This document shows positions 17,567 through 28,200 of a DNA stretch of 64,000 nucleotides, piece by piece. The position numbers and the translations under genes are program-made. Numbering within the stretch: position 1 is the stretch's first letter; each line of letters begins with the position of its first letter. The notes under the pieces are model-generated. The model saw only the letters and a program-made list of their open reading frames with translations, searched no databases and had not been told where the DNA came from. The stretch lies in assembly GCF_000730425.1 (NCBI RefSeq), contig NZ_CP008896.1, forward strand, positions 682,001 through 746,000, given 5' to 3'. The DNA is from Pseudomonas fluorescens. GTDB lineage: Bacteria; Pseudomonadota; Gammaproteobacteria; Pseudomonadales; Pseudomonadaceae.

Positions 17567-19312
17567 ATGGCGAAGACCACTCGCGCTGCACCGTTGTTTA
17601 AGGCCCTTGGCGACTATAAAAGTATCTTGATCAGTGTGGGTTGCTTCACCGCATTGATCAATTTGCTGATGCTGGTGCCGTCCATTTATATGCTGCAAGT
17701 CTATGACCGGGTTCTGTCATCGCAGAACGAAACCACCCTGGTGATGTTGACCCTGATGGTGGTGGGTTTCTTTGCCTTTATCGGCGCCCTGGAAGTGGTG
17801 CGCAGCTTTATTGTGATCCGTATCGGCAGCCAGTTGGAGCGCCGGTTCAACCTGCAGGTGTACAAGGCCGCTTTCGAGCGCAACCTGCAACGAGGCGAAG
17901 GCCACGCCGGGCAATCTTTGGGAGACTTGACCCATATCCGCCAGTTCCTCACGGGGCCGGCGTTGTTTGCATTCTTCGATGCGCCGTGGTTTCCGATCTA
18001 CCTGCTGGTGATTTACCTGTTCAATGTCTGGCTGGGGGTACTGGCCACGGTGGGCACGGTGCTGTTGATCGCCCTGGCATGCCTCAATGAATACCTGACC
18101 AAAAAACCGTTGCGCGAAGCCAGCGGCTACTCCCAACAGTCCACCCAGTTGGCAACCAGCCACTTGCACAATGCCGAGACGATCCAGGCCATGGGCATGC
18201 TGGGAGCGTTGCGCAGCCGCTGGTTCCAGGTGCATTCACAGTTTCTCGGCTTGCAGAACCAGGCCAGCGATACCGGCTCGGTGATCAGCTCCCTGAGCAA
18301 ATCCCTGCGCCTGCTCCTGCAATCGTTGGTGTTGGGGCTAGGCGCCTTGCTGGTGATCAAGGGGCAGATGACGGCCGGGATGATGATTGCCGGCACCATC
18401 CTGATGGGGCGGGTGTTGAGCCCCATCGACCAGTTGATCGCGGTGTGGAAGCAATGGAGCTCGGCCAAGCTGGCCTATCAACGCCTCGATGAGCTGTTGC
18501 AGGAATTCCCGCCGGGGGCAGGGGCCATGGCCTTGCCGGCACCCCAGGGCCAGGTGAGTTTCGAACAGGTCAGCGCCGGGCCGCCGGGGCGGCGGGCGGC
18601 GACCTTGCATCAGGTCAGCTTCAAGCTGGCGGCCGGTGAAGTGCTGGGGGTGTTGGGTGCCTCTGGCTCCGGCAAGTCGACCCTGGCGCGAGTGCTGGTG
18701 GGCGTGTGGCCGACCCTGGCTGGCACGGTGCGCCTGGACGGAGCCGATATCCATCGCTGGGACCGCGACGACCTTGGCCCCCATATCGGCTACCTGCCCC
18801 AGGACATCGAACTGTTCAGCGGCAGCATCGCTGACAACATCGCACGTTTTCGCCAGGCAGATCCCGAGCGGGTGGTGCAGGCCGCCCAGCAAGCCGGGGT
18901 GCATGACCTGATCCTGCGCTTGCCCCAGGGTTACGACACTGTTCTGGGCGACGACGGCAGCGGCCTGTCCGGCGGGCAGAAACAACGGGTGGCCCTGGCC
19001 CGTGCGTTGTATGGCGGGCCACGCCTGATCGTGCTCGACGAACCCAACTCCAACCTCGACACCGTGGGTGAGGCGGCGTTGGCCAGCGCCATCATGCAGA
19101 TGAAAGCCCAGGGCAGCAGCGTGATCCTGGTCACCCACCGCTCCTCGGCCCTGGCCCAGGCCGACAAGTTGCTGGTGCTCAACGAAGGCCGCCTGCAAGC
19201 GTTCGGCCCAAGCCAGGAAGTGCTGCGGGCGCTGTCCGGGCAAGCGCCCCGGGAAAATCCCGAGGCACCAGGTAGGAGCCGGCTTGCCGGCGATGGTCGT
19301 GAGCGACCGTAA
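17567..19312 (+). CDS. aprD: Type I secretion ATPase/permease AprD
   Basis: 581-aa inner-membrane ABC exporter of the PrtD/AprD family. About five or six hydrophobic segments fill residues 20-300. The ATPase domain has Walker A GASGSGKST at about 364-372, signature LSGGQKQR, Walker B LIVLDEPNSNLD and H-loop VTHR. It powers export of AprA and TliA through AprE and AprF. ATG 17567 (MAKTTRAAPLF) is used; upstream codons lack similarity. The last 14 codons are read from an inserted REP element (GRSRLAGDGRERP), so the natural tail has been replaced or lengthened. It lies 71 bp before aprE. Confidence 0.96.
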   Translation: MAKTTRAAPLFKALGDYKSILISVGCFTALINLLMLVPSIYMLQVYDRVLSSQNETTLVMLTLMVVGFFAFIGALEVVRSFIVIRIGSQLERRFNLQVYKAAFERNLQRGEGHAGQSLGDLTHIRQFLTGPALFAFFDAPWFPIYLLVIYLFNVWLGVLATVGTVLLIALACLNEYLTKKPLREASGYSQQSTQLATSHLHNAETIQAMGMLGALRSRWFQVHSQFLGLQNQASDTGSVISSLSKSLRLLLQSLVLGLGALLVIKGQMTAGMMIAGTILMGRVLSPIDQLIAVWKQWSSAKLAYQRLDELLQEFPPGAGAMALPAPQGQVSFEQVSAGPPGRRAATLHQVSFKLAAGEVLGVLGASGSGKSTLARVLVGVWPTLAGTVRLDGADIHRWDRDDLGPHIGYLPQDIELFSGSIADNIARFRQADPERVVQAAQQAGVHDLILRLPQGYDTVLGDDGSGLSGGQKQRVALARALYGGPRLIVLDEPNSNLDTVGEAALASAIMQMKAQGSSVILVTHRSSALAQADKLLVLNEGRLQAFGPSQEVLRALSGQAPRENPEAPGRSRLAGDGRERP

Positions 19313-19371
19313 GGGAGAGCCGGTTTGACGCGGCGTTCTCAAGTTTTTCGCGAGCGAGCTCGCTCCTACAG
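19272..19371. repeat. REP pair spanning the aprD 3' end
   Basis: GTAGGAGCCGGCTTGCCGGCG (from 19272) lies inside the aprD frame. A facing variant, TCGCGAGCGAGCTCGCTCCTACAGG, lies before aprE. Together they form an inverted pair in the aprD-aprE junction. Confidence 0.75.
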
Positions 19372-19383
19372 GAATCGTGGTTT

Positions 19384-20691
19384 ATGAACGTTGATACGCA
19401 AGTGTTTCCCGAGCGCGATGCGCGCTTTTTCGCCCGCCTGGGCTGGCTGATGACCATACTCGGCGCCGGCGGTTTCTTTCTCTGGGCCAGCCTGGCACCG
19501 TTGGACCAGGGCATTGCGGTACAGGGCACAGTGGTGGTGTCCGGCAAGCGCAAGGCCGTGCAAACCCTCAGCCCCGGCGTGGTCAGCCGGATCCTGGTGC
19601 GCGAAGGCGAGGTGGTCAAACAAGGCCAGCCGCTGTTTCTCCTCGACCAGACCCAAAGCCAGGCCGACGTACAATCCCTGCAAGCCCAGTACCGCATGGC
19701 CTGGGCCAGCGTCGCCCGCTGGCAGAGCGAGCGCGACAGCTTGCCGGCGGTGATCTTTCCCGCCGCCCTGAGTACCGACCCCGATCCTGCCCTGGCGTTG
19801 GTCCTGGAAGGCCAGCGCCAGCTGTTCAGCAGCCGGCGCGATGCCTTTGCCCGTGAACAATCCGGGATCCGCGCCAACATCGAAGGCGCCAGCGCCCAAC
19901 TCAACGGCATGCGCCGTGCCCGCACGGACCTGAACGCCCAGGCGCAATCGCTGCGTGATCAACTGGCTAACCTGCAACCCCTGGCCGACAACGGCTATAT
20001 CCCGCGCAATCGCCTGCTGGAGTACCAGCGCCAGTTGTCCCAGGTGCAACAGGACCTGGCACAGAACAGCGGCGAAAGCGGGCGCCTGGAGCAGGGCATC
20101 CTCGAATCGCGCCTCAAGTTGCAACAACACAGCGAGGAATACCAGAAAGAAGTCCGCAGCCAATTGGCCGATGCGCAACTGCGCAGCCTGACCCTGGAGC
20201 AGCAGCTGGCGTCCGCCGGCTTCGACCTGCAACACAGTGAAATCAACGCGCCGGCCGATGGCATTGCGGTCAACCTGGGCGTGCACACCATCGGTGCGGT
20301 GGTGCGGGCCGGGGAAACCCTGCTGGAAATCGTGCCCCAGGACACGCGCCTGGAAGTGGAAGGGCGCCTGCCGGTGAACCTGGTGGACAAGGTCGGCAGC
20401 CATCTGCCGGTCGATATCCTGTTCACCGCCTTCAACCAGAGCCGTACACCACGGGTGCCGGGGGAAGTGAGCCTGATCTCTGCCGACCAGTTGCTCGACG
20501 AAAAGACCGGCGCACCGTACTACGTGCTGCGCACCACGGTCAGCGATGCCTCCCTGGAGAAACTCCAGGGCCTGGTGATCAAGCCCGGCATGCCCGCCGA
20601 GATGTTTGTGCGTACCGGCGAGCGCTCGTTGCTCAACTACCTGTTCAAGCCGTTGCTCGACCGTGCCGGCTCGGCGTTGACCGAGGAATGA
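19384..20691 (+). CDS. aprE: Type I secretion membrane fusion protein AprE
   Basis: 435-aa HlyD/PrtE-family adaptor. A single N-terminal transmembrane helix (about residues 18-38, LGWLMTILGAGGFFLWASL) anchors it in the inner membrane. A lipoyl/barrel-sandwich segment follows (VVSGKRKAVQTLSPGVVSRILVREGEVVKQGQPLFLLD). The periplasmic coiled coil covers about 90-280 and is rich in Gln, Leu and Arg heptads. The C-terminal beta-barrel ends in PGMPAEMFVRTGERSLLNYLFKPL. It bridges AprD to AprF. Its stop overlaps an ATG of aprF. Confidence 0.96.
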   Translation: MNVDTQVFPERDARFFARLGWLMTILGAGGFFLWASLAPLDQGIAVQGTVVVSGKRKAVQTLSPGVVSRILVREGEVVKQGQPLFLLDQTQSQADVQSLQAQYRMAWASVARWQSERDSLPAVIFPAALSTDPDPALALVLEGQRQLFSSRRDAFAREQSGIRANIEGASAQLNGMRRARTDLNAQAQSLRDQLANLQPLADNGYIPRNRLLEYQRQLSQVQQDLAQNSGESGRLEQGILESRLKLQQHSEEYQKEVRSQLADAQLRSLTLEQQLASAGFDLQHSEINAPADGIAVNLGVHTIGAVVRAGETLLEIVPQDTRLEVEGRLPVNLVDKVGSHLPVDILFTAFNQSRTPRVPGEVSLISADQLLDEKTGAPYYVLRTTVSDASLEKLQGLVIKPGMPAEMFVRTGERSLLNYLFKPLLDRAGSALTEE

Positions 20692-20693
20692 GC

Positions 20694-22031
20694 ATGAAAC
20701 CTGTGTTCATCGCCTTGCTCCTCGCGTGCAGCAGTGCCCAGGCCGCCATGGGCCCGTTCGATGTGTATGAACAGGCCCTGCGTAACGATCCGACGTTCCT
20801 CGGCGCGATCAAGGAACGTGATGCCGGCCTGGAAAATCGCACCATCGGCCGCGCCGGCCTGTTGCCCCGGCTGTCCTACAACTACAACAAGGGGCGCAAC
20901 AACTCCGAGGCCACAGTGCCCAATAGCCGGGGCGGTAAGTCCAGCGAAGATCGTAACTACAGCAGCTACGGCTCGACCTTCACCCTGCAGCAACCGCTGT
21001 TCGACTACGAAGCCTACGCCAACTACCGCAAGGGCGTGGCCCAGGCGCTGTTTGCCGACGAGAGTTTTCGCGACAAGAGCCAGGCGCTGCTGGTGCGGGT
21101 ACTGACTTATTACACCCAGGCCCTGTTCGCCCAAGACCAGATCGATATCGCCCGGGCGAAGAAGAAGGCATACGAGCAACAGTTCCAGCAGAACCAGCAC
21201 CTGTTCCAGCAAGGCGAGGGCACCCGTACCGACATTCTGGAGGCCGAATCCCGTTATGAGCTGGCCATCGCCGAAGAGATCCAGGCCCTCGACGAACAGG
21301 ACGCCTCGCTGCGCGAACTGGGGGCGCTGCTCGGCGTACAGAGCGTCAATATTGCTGACCTGGCGCCGCTGAACCCTGACTTTACCGCCTTCACCCTGGC
21401 ACCGGCCAACTACGACAGCTGGCACGAACTGGCGTTGACCAACAACCCGAGCCTGGCCTCCCAGCGCCAGGCCGTGGAAGTGGCGCGCTATGAGGTGGAA
21501 CGCAACCGCGCCGGGCACTTGCCACGCATCACCGCGTATGCCAGTTCGCGCCGGCAGGAGTCCGACAGCAGCAACACCTACAACCAGCGCTACGACACCA
21601 ACACCATCGGCATTGAACTGAGCATGCCGCTGTATGCCGGCGGCGGCGTATCGGCGTCCACCCGCCAGGCCAGTCGCTCCATGGAGCAGGCCGAATACGA
21701 GCTGGAGGGCAAGACCCGCGAAACCTTGATTGAGCTGCGTCGCCAGTTCAGCGCCTGCCTGTCCGGCGCCAGCAAGCTGCGGGCTTACCAAAAGGCCCTG
21801 GCCTCCGCCGAAGCGCTGGTGGTGTCGACCAAGCAAAGCATCCTCGGCGGCGAGCGCGTCAACCTCGATGCCCTCAACGCCGAGCAGCAGCTGTACAGCA
21901 CCCGTCGCGACCTGGCCCAGGCCCGTTACGACTACCTGATGGCCTGGACCAAATTGCATTACTACGCGGGCAACCTGCGCGACACCGACCTGGCCAAGGT
22001 CGATGAAGCCTTCGGCCCCACCCAACGCTGA
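20694..22031 (+). CDS. aprF: TolC-family outer membrane channel AprF
   Basis: 445-aa outer-membrane efflux protein of the PrtF/TolC family, with a Sec signal (MKPVFIALLLACSSAQAA) and two TolC repeats with heptad-rich helices (EQALRNDPTFLGAIKERDAGLENR near the start and NNPSLASQRQAVEVARYEVERNRAG midway). It completes the AprDEF channel across the outer membrane. An ATG at 20688 overlaps the aprE stop, but GAGGA is correctly spaced for the ATG at 20694, which is chosen. Confidence 0.96.
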   Translation: MKPVFIALLLACSSAQAAMGPFDVYEQALRNDPTFLGAIKERDAGLENRTIGRAGLLPRLSYNYNKGRNNSEATVPNSRGGKSSEDRNYSSYGSTFTLQQPLFDYEAYANYRKGVAQALFADESFRDKSQALLVRVLTYYTQALFAQDQIDIARAKKKAYEQQFQQNQHLFQQGEGTRTDILEAESRYELAIAEEIQALDEQDASLRELGALLGVQSVNIADLAPLNPDFTAFTLAPANYDSWHELALTNNPSLASQRQAVEVARYEVERNRAGHLPRITAYASSRRQESDSSNTYNQRYDTNTIGIELSMPLYAGGGVSASTRQASRSMEQAEYELEGKTRETLIELRRQFSACLSGASKLRAYQKALASAEALVVSTKQSILGGERVNLDALNAEQQLYSTRRDLAQARYDYLMAWTKLHYYAGNLRDTDLAKVDEAFGPTQR

Positions 22032-22102
22032 CCTGTGGGAGCCGGCTTGCCGGCGATGGCGCGCTCAAGCTCACCGCCGCCGGCAAGCCGGCTCCCACAG
22101 GG
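22032..22102. repeat. REP pair between aprF and prtA
   Basis: CCTGTGGGAGCCGGCTTGCCGGCG starts directly after the aprF stop and meets its exact inverse, GCCGGCAAGCCGGCTCCCACAGG, across about 25 bp. The pair can fold into one long hairpin. Confidence 0.85.
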
Positions 22103-22132
22103 GGAACACATACAATAAAAAGGACGCTCACT

Positions 22133-25090
22133 GTGAACGCGAAACAACAAGGCTATCGCTGCATCATGCTGTGTGGGCTGGCCAGCCTGGGGACCGCCCA
22201 GGCCGCAGCCTACGTGGAAACGGGCAAGCCGGGCGATCCTGGCAGTTGGCGCTCGGCGGAGTATCAGCGGGACTGGGGCCTGGGACGCATGCAGGCCGAT
22301 CAAGCCTATGCCATGGGGATCAGTGGTGCCGGGGTCAAGATCGGCGCCCTGGACTCGGGCTTCGATGCCAGCCATCCAGAAGCCTCCCCTGAGCGCTTTC
22401 ACCCGGTGAGCGCCAACGGCACTTATGTGGATGGCCGCCCGTTCTCCACCACCGGCGCGCTGAACCCCAACAACGACTCCCACGGCACCCATGTCACCGG
22501 CACGATGGGCGCGGCCCGTGATGGCAGCGGCATGCATGGCGTGGCCTACAACGCGCAGATTTATGTGGGCAACACCAACGCCAGCGACAGCTTCCTGTTT
22601 GGCCCGACGCCCGACCCCAAATACTTCAAGGCGGTGTACAGCGCCATGGTCGATTCCGGGGTGCGTGCGATCAACAACAGTTGGGGCAGCCAGCCCAAGG
22701 ATGTCAGCTACCAGACCCTGGGTGATCTGCACGCGGCCTACGCCCAGCACTTCAACCAGGGCACCTGGCTGGACGCCGCCGCCGATGTGGCCCGGGCCGG
22801 GGTGATCAATGTGTTCAGCGTCGGCAACAGCGGCTATGCCAACGCCAGCGTGCGCTCGGCGTTGCCGTACTTTGAACCGGCACTGGAAGGCCACTGGCTG
22901 GCGGTGTCGGGCCTGGACAAGGCCAATAACCAGAAATACAACCAGTGCGGCATCGCCAAGTACTGGTGCATTTCCACCCCAGGGGCGTTGATCGACAGCA
23001 CCATTCCCGGCGGTGGCTATGGGATCAAGTCCGGCACCTCGATGTCGGCGCCCCATGCCACCGGCGCCTTGGCACTGGTGATGGAGCGCTACCCGTATCT
23101 GAACAATGAACAGGCCCTGCAAGTGCTGTTGACCACGGCCACGCAACTGGACGGTTCACTGACCGAGGGGCCAACCGCCAAGGTCGGCTGGGGCGTGCCG
23201 GACCTGGCCCGGGCGATGCATGGGCCGGGGCAGTTGCTGGGCGCCATGGAGGTCAATCTGGCGGCCGGGCAGGGGGATGTGTGGAGCAATGGCATCTCCG
23301 ACAAGGCGCTGTTGCAACGCCAGGGCGAGGACAGCACCGAGCACCTGGCATGGCAACAGACCTTGAAGGACAAGGGCTGGGAAAATGGACTGGGCGCCGG
23401 CGCCAGCCAGCAGGAGCAGACTGACTACGCCGTGGGCATGGCCCGGGATGCGGCGGCGACCCAGCGCATTTACCAAGGCAGCCTGATCAAGTCCGGCGCC
23501 GGTAGCCTGGTACTCAGCGGCGACAGCACTTATCGCGGCCCGACCACGGTCAATGGTGGTGTGTTGAAGGTCGATGGCTCGCTGGCCTCGGCAGTGACGA
23601 TCAACAATGGCGGCACCCTGGGTGGTTCCGGGCGTGTCGGGGCGTTGCTCGCCAACAGCGGGGCCAGCGTGGCGCCGGGCAATTCCATCGGCACCTTGAA
23701 CGTGGCAGGGGATGTCAGTTTCGAGGCCGGCTCGACCTATGCAGTGGAACTGTCGGACAGCAGCAGTGACCGCATTGTCGCGGGCGGCAAGGCCACCCTC
23801 AATGGCGGTACCGTGACCCTGGCCCTGGAAAACAGCCCGACCCTGCTCAGTCAGCCCCAGGCGCAAAGCCTGATCGGCCGCCAGTACAACATCTTGCAGG
23901 CGGCGGGCGGGGTTACCGGCAGTTTTGGTGCGGTATTGCCCAACTACCTGTTCCTGGGAGGCAACCTCGATTACGCCACCAACGGTGTGCAGTTGGCTAT
24001 CGCGCGCAATGACGCGAGCTTTGCCAGTGTCGCCGCGACCCGCAACCAGCGCGCCGTGGCCGCCGCTGCCGAGCAGTTGGGGGCCGGTAACCCGGTGTAT
24101 GAAAGCGTGCTGAGTGCCGACTCCGTCGGGGTTGCCCGCCAGGCGTTCCAGCAGTTGTCTGGGGAGATCTACCCGGCGGTTGGCGCGATGCTGATCAATG
24201 ACAGTCGCCAGGTACGCGATGCCGTTGGCGAGCGCCTGCGCCACGTGCCTGCCACGGGCGAAAGCAACCTCTGGATCAAGGCCCTCGGTGCCTGGGGCAA
24301 GGCCGACAGCCGCAGCGAATATGCCGGTTACACCCGTTCTATCGGCGGGATGCTGCTGGGGGTTGACGGCCAATGGGACGAACAGACTCGCGTTGGCGTG
24401 ATGGCGGGCTACAGCGACAGCTCGCTGAACATGGGCGATGGCACGCATTCGTCGGCCGATGTCGACAGCTACCACCTGGGCACCTATGCCGGACGCGAAC
24501 TGGGCAACTGGCGGGTCAGCGTGGGTGGTGCGTACAGCTGGCATCGCGGCGATGTGCAGCGCGACCTGCAATACGGTGACGTCAGCGCCAAGCAAAAGGC
24601 CAAGCTGGATGCGCGCAGCTTGCAGGTATTCACCGAGGCGGCCTACCGCCTGGACCTGCACACGCTGGCCCTGGAGCCATTCGCCAACCTGGCCTATGTG
24701 CATCTGGACAGCGAACGTTTGCGTGAAAAAGGCGATAGCGCAGCCCTGCAACGCGGCAGCGATCGCCGTGACGCCACCCTCGGCACCCTGGGCCTGCGCG
24801 CCCTCAAGACGCTGCCCCTCAATGACCGGCAGCAACTGGAACTCTCCGGCTCCCTGGGCTGGCAACACAGCCTGTCACCCGTGGAGTCCGAGGAGCACCT
24901 GGCCTTTGTCGCGGGCGGTCCGTCGTTTGCCGTGCGCAGCACACCGTTGCAACGCGACGCCGCGCTGGTGGGCTTGAAGGCCAGCCTGGCGCTGAGTGAC
25001 AGCACCCGGATCAACCTCGATTACAGCGGCCAATTGGCTTCAAGGGAGAAGAACCAAGGCGTAGGCCTGAGCCTGGACTGGCAATTCTAA
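22133..25090 (+). CDS. prtA: Autotransporter subtilase PrtA
   Basis: 985-aa type Va autotransporter. The signal peptide ends at AQAA. The S8 protease domain has catalytic Asp74 (IGALDSGFD), His117 (NDSHGTHVTG) and Ser303 (GTSMSAPHATG). A linker carries one autotransporter beta-strand repeat (GSLVLSGDSTYRGPTTVNGGVLKVDG), then a passenger segment. A roughly 270-residue C-terminal beta-barrel starts about residue 715 and ends in the outer-membrane signature LDWQF. GTG 22133 is preceded by AAAAGGAC. It is the first of two tandem paralogues in the apr operon. It is self-transporting, so it does not need AprDEF. Confidence 0.95.
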   Translation: MNAKQQGYRCIMLCGLASLGTAQAAAYVETGKPGDPGSWRSAEYQRDWGLGRMQADQAYAMGISGAGVKIGALDSGFDASHPEASPERFHPVSANGTYVDGRPFSTTGALNPNNDSHGTHVTGTMGAARDGSGMHGVAYNAQIYVGNTNASDSFLFGPTPDPKYFKAVYSAMVDSGVRAINNSWGSQPKDVSYQTLGDLHAAYAQHFNQGTWLDAAADVARAGVINVFSVGNSGYANASVRSALPYFEPALEGHWLAVSGLDKANNQKYNQCGIAKYWCISTPGALIDSTIPGGGYGIKSGTSMSAPHATGALALVMERYPYLNNEQALQVLLTTATQLDGSLTEGPTAKVGWGVPDLARAMHGPGQLLGAMEVNLAAGQGDVWSNGISDKALLQRQGEDSTEHLAWQQTLKDKGWENGLGAGASQQEQTDYAVGMARDAAATQRIYQGSLIKSGAGSLVLSGDSTYRGPTTVNGGVLKVDGSLASAVTINNGGTLGGSGRVGALLANSGASVAPGNSIGTLNVAGDVSFEAGSTYAVELSDSSSDRIVAGGKATLNGGTVTLALENSPTLLSQPQAQSLIGRQYNILQAAGGVTGSFGAVLPNYLFLGGNLDYATNGVQLAIARNDASFASVAATRNQRAVAAAAEQLGAGNPVYESVLSADSVGVARQAFQQLSGEIYPAVGAMLINDSRQVRDAVGERLRHVPATGESNLWIKALGAWGKADSRSEYAGYTRSIGGMLLGVDGQWDEQTRVGVMAGYSDSSLNMGDGTHSSADVDSYHLGTYAGRELGNWRVSVGGAYSWHRGDVQRDLQYGDVSAKQKAKLDARSLQVFTEAAYRLDLHTLALEPFANLAYVHLDSERLREKGDSAALQRGSDRRDATLGTLGLRALKTLPLNDRQQLELSGSLGWQHSLSPVESEEHLAFVAGGPSFAVRSTPLQRDAALVGLKASLALSDSTRINLDYSGQLASREKNQGVGLSLDWQF

Positions 25091-25099
25091 ACACCCCTG

Positions 25100-25181
25100 G
25101 CAGGAGCCGGCTTGCCGGCGATGAGGCCCTTGAATCATGCGTGGGCTTCAAGGCCGCCATCGCCGGCAAGCCGGCTCTTAC
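25100..25181. repeat. REP pair between prtA and prtB
   Basis: CAGGAGCCGGCTTGCCGGCG and inverse CGCCGGCAAGCCGGCTCTTA flank a spacer reading ATGAGGCCCTTGAATCATGC. Nearly the same spacer occurs in the pair after tliA, so the doublet moves or copies as a unit. Confidence 0.85.
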
Positions 25182-25231
25182 CGGGTGTGTGAACAAGAAC
25201 AACAAACGCAACAAAACTAAGGAAGGTCACC

Positions 25232-28200
25232 GTGAACGCAAAACAACGAGGGTTTCACTCCGCCATCCCAACAGGCCCGGGCTACCCGCTCAAGGCCCTG
25301 AGTCGCGTGCCATACGGCGCGCTGCTGTGTTGCCTGGCCAGCCTGGGTACCGCCCAGGCCGCACCCTACGTGGAAGCCGGCAAGTTGGGGGATGTCGCCA
25401 GTTGGCGCAGCAATGAGTTCAAGGCCGATTGGGGCCTGGGCGCGGTCAATGCCGATGTGGCGTATGCCGCAGGTTACAGCGGCAAGGGCGTGAAGCTGGG
25501 GATTTTCGACCAGCCGGTATATGCCCAGCACCCCGAGTTCTCCAGCCCGGGCAAGGTGCAGACCCTGGTGACGCAAGGGATCCGCCAATACACCGACCCG
25601 TACATCCCGGTGAAGGCTGGCGAGGCGTTCCGCTATGACGGCACGCCGTCCCTGGGCTCCAACGGCAAGCTGGGCGATCACGGTACCCATGTCGGTGGCA
25701 TTGCCGCCGGCGACCGGAACGGCGGGCCGATGCACGGCGTGGCGTACAACGCCCAGATCCTCAGTGCCGAGAACGGCGACCCGGGCCCCGAAGACGGCAT
25801 CATCCTGGGCAACGACGGTGCGGTGTACGAGGCCGGCTGGGACAGCCTGGTGGCCCACGGTGCGCGCATCATCAACAACAGTTGGGGGATCGGCATCGGC
25901 GATCAGTTTGCCAAGGGCGGCAAGGACCCCGCGTTCCCCCATTTCAGTCTCAGCGATGCACAGGCCCAGTTCGACCAGATCAAACCGTTGCTGGGGACTG
26001 CGCCAGGGGGGGCCTACACCGGGGCGATCAATGCGGCGCGCAGCGGCGTGCTGACGATCTTTGCCGCGGGTAACGACTACAACCTGAACAACCCCGATGC
26101 GATTTCCGGTCTGGCGTATTTCGTACCTGAGATCGCACCTAACTGGCTGTCGGTGGCCGCCTTACAGCGCAACCCGGACGCTAACAGTCCCAACCCTTAT
26201 GTGATCAGCACCTTCTCGTCCCGTTGCGGCTATGCCGCCAGCTTCTGTGTGTCGGCACCGGGCACCGCGATTTACAGCTCGGTGATGGTGGGCACCACGG
26301 TCGATAACATGACCCTGGGCTGGAACAATAAAAACGGCACCTCCATGGCCGCCCCCCATGTGGCAGGCGCCGCCGCGGTGTTGATGGAGCGTTTCCCGTA
26401 TATGAGCGGCGAGCAGATTTCCACGCTGCTCAAGAGCACGGCCACCGACCTTGGCGCGCCGGGCATCGACTCGCTGTACGGCTGGGGCATGATCAACCTG
26501 GGCAAGGCGGTCAGCGGGCCGGGGATGTTTATCACCGCCGAGGACATTCCCACCGAGTTTCGCATCGATGGCGGCTACGGCAGCGGCCAGTTTGTCGCTG
26601 ACTTGCCGGGGGTTGGGGCTGTGGTCGACGCCGGCAAGCCCACCCAGCGCCTGTGTGACGATGTGCACTGCGGGCGGGACGTGTGGAGCAATGACATTTC
26701 CGGTCACGGCGGCCTGACCAAACAGGGCATCGGCACGCTGGTGCTGACCGGCAACAACACCTATAGCGGGCCGACCCTGGTCAATCAAGGCCTGCTGGCG
26801 GTCAATGGCTCGCTGACGTCGGCGGTCACGGTCAGCAACAGCGGGGTACTGGGCGGTTCCGGCGCCATCGGCGCGCTGCACGCGAAAAGCGGCGGTACGG
26901 TGGCGCCGGGCAACTCCATCGGCACCTTGAATGTGGCCGGGGATGTCAACTTCGACGCCGGTTCCACCTACGCGGTGGAACTGTCCAACAGCAGCAGTGA
27001 CCGTATCGTTGCCGGCGGCAAGGCGACCCTCAACGGCGGCACCGTGACCCTGGCCCTGGAAAACAGCCCGACCTTGCTCAGCCAGCCCGAGGCGCAAAGC
27101 CTGATCGGTCGCCAGTACAACATCCTCCAGGCGGCCGGGGGGATCAGCGGCAGCTTTGCTTCGGTACTGCCCAACTACCTGTTTGTCGGCGGCACCCTGA
27201 ACTATGGTGCCAACGGCGTGCAACTGGATGTCGCGCGTACGGCCAACAGCTTCGCCAGTGTGGCGGCGACCGACAATCAGCGCGCGGTGGCGGCCGCTGC
27301 CGAGCAACTGGGCGCCGGCAATGGCGTCTATGAAAGCCTGTTGCTGGCGCCGAGTGTGGCGTCGGCGCAAGGGGCGTTCCAGCAGTTGTCCGGGGAAATC
27401 TACCCGGCCCTGGAGACTGCGCTGGTCAACGACAATCGCTACCTGCGTGAAGCGGTGGGCGAGCGCCTGCAGCAGGGCGAAATGGGCGCCTCGCCACACA
27501 CCCTCGACACCCGCGGCAACGTCTGGGTCAAGGCCCTCGGCGCCTGGGGTAAAACCGATAGCCACAGCGATACGGCGGGCTACACCACCTCCATCGGCGG
27601 GCTGCTGGCGGGTGTGGACGGTGCGCTGGATGACGACACGCGCCTGGGGCTGGTCGCCGGTTACAGCGATACCTCGCTGAACATGGGCGATGGCACTCAC
27701 TCGCGGGCCTCGGTGGACAGCTACCACTTTGGCGCCTATGCCGGGCGTGAAATCGGCGCCTGGCGCCTGAGCGGCGGGGCGACCTACAGCTGGCATCGCG
27801 CCGATGTAAAGCGTGAGTTGCAGTACGGCGAGGTTGCCGGCAAGCAGAAAGCCAAGGTCGATGCCCGCAGCACCCAGGTCTTCACCGAAGCGGCTTACCG
27901 CCTGAACCTGCAACCGCTGGCGCTGGAACCCTTCGCCAACCTGGCTTATGTGCACCTGGACAGCGATGGCTTCAACGAGAAAGGCGACGCCGCCGCGCTC
28001 AAGGGCGGCGATGACACCCGCGACCTGGTGCTCAGCACCCTGGGCGTGCGGGCCTTGAAGACCTTCAACCTCACTGACCATCAGGCCCTGGACGTTTCCG
28101 GCACTCTGGGCTGGCAGCACAACCTCAGCTCTACCGATTCCGAGCGCCACCTGGCGTTCGCTTCGGGTGGCCCCTCGTTTGCAGTGGAAAGTTCGCCGAT

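Noticed and set aside
23156..24868. Long minus-strand open frames opposite prtA and prtB
   Set aside because: They are antisense to well-supported autotransporter genes, lack ribosome sites and show no recognisable motifs.
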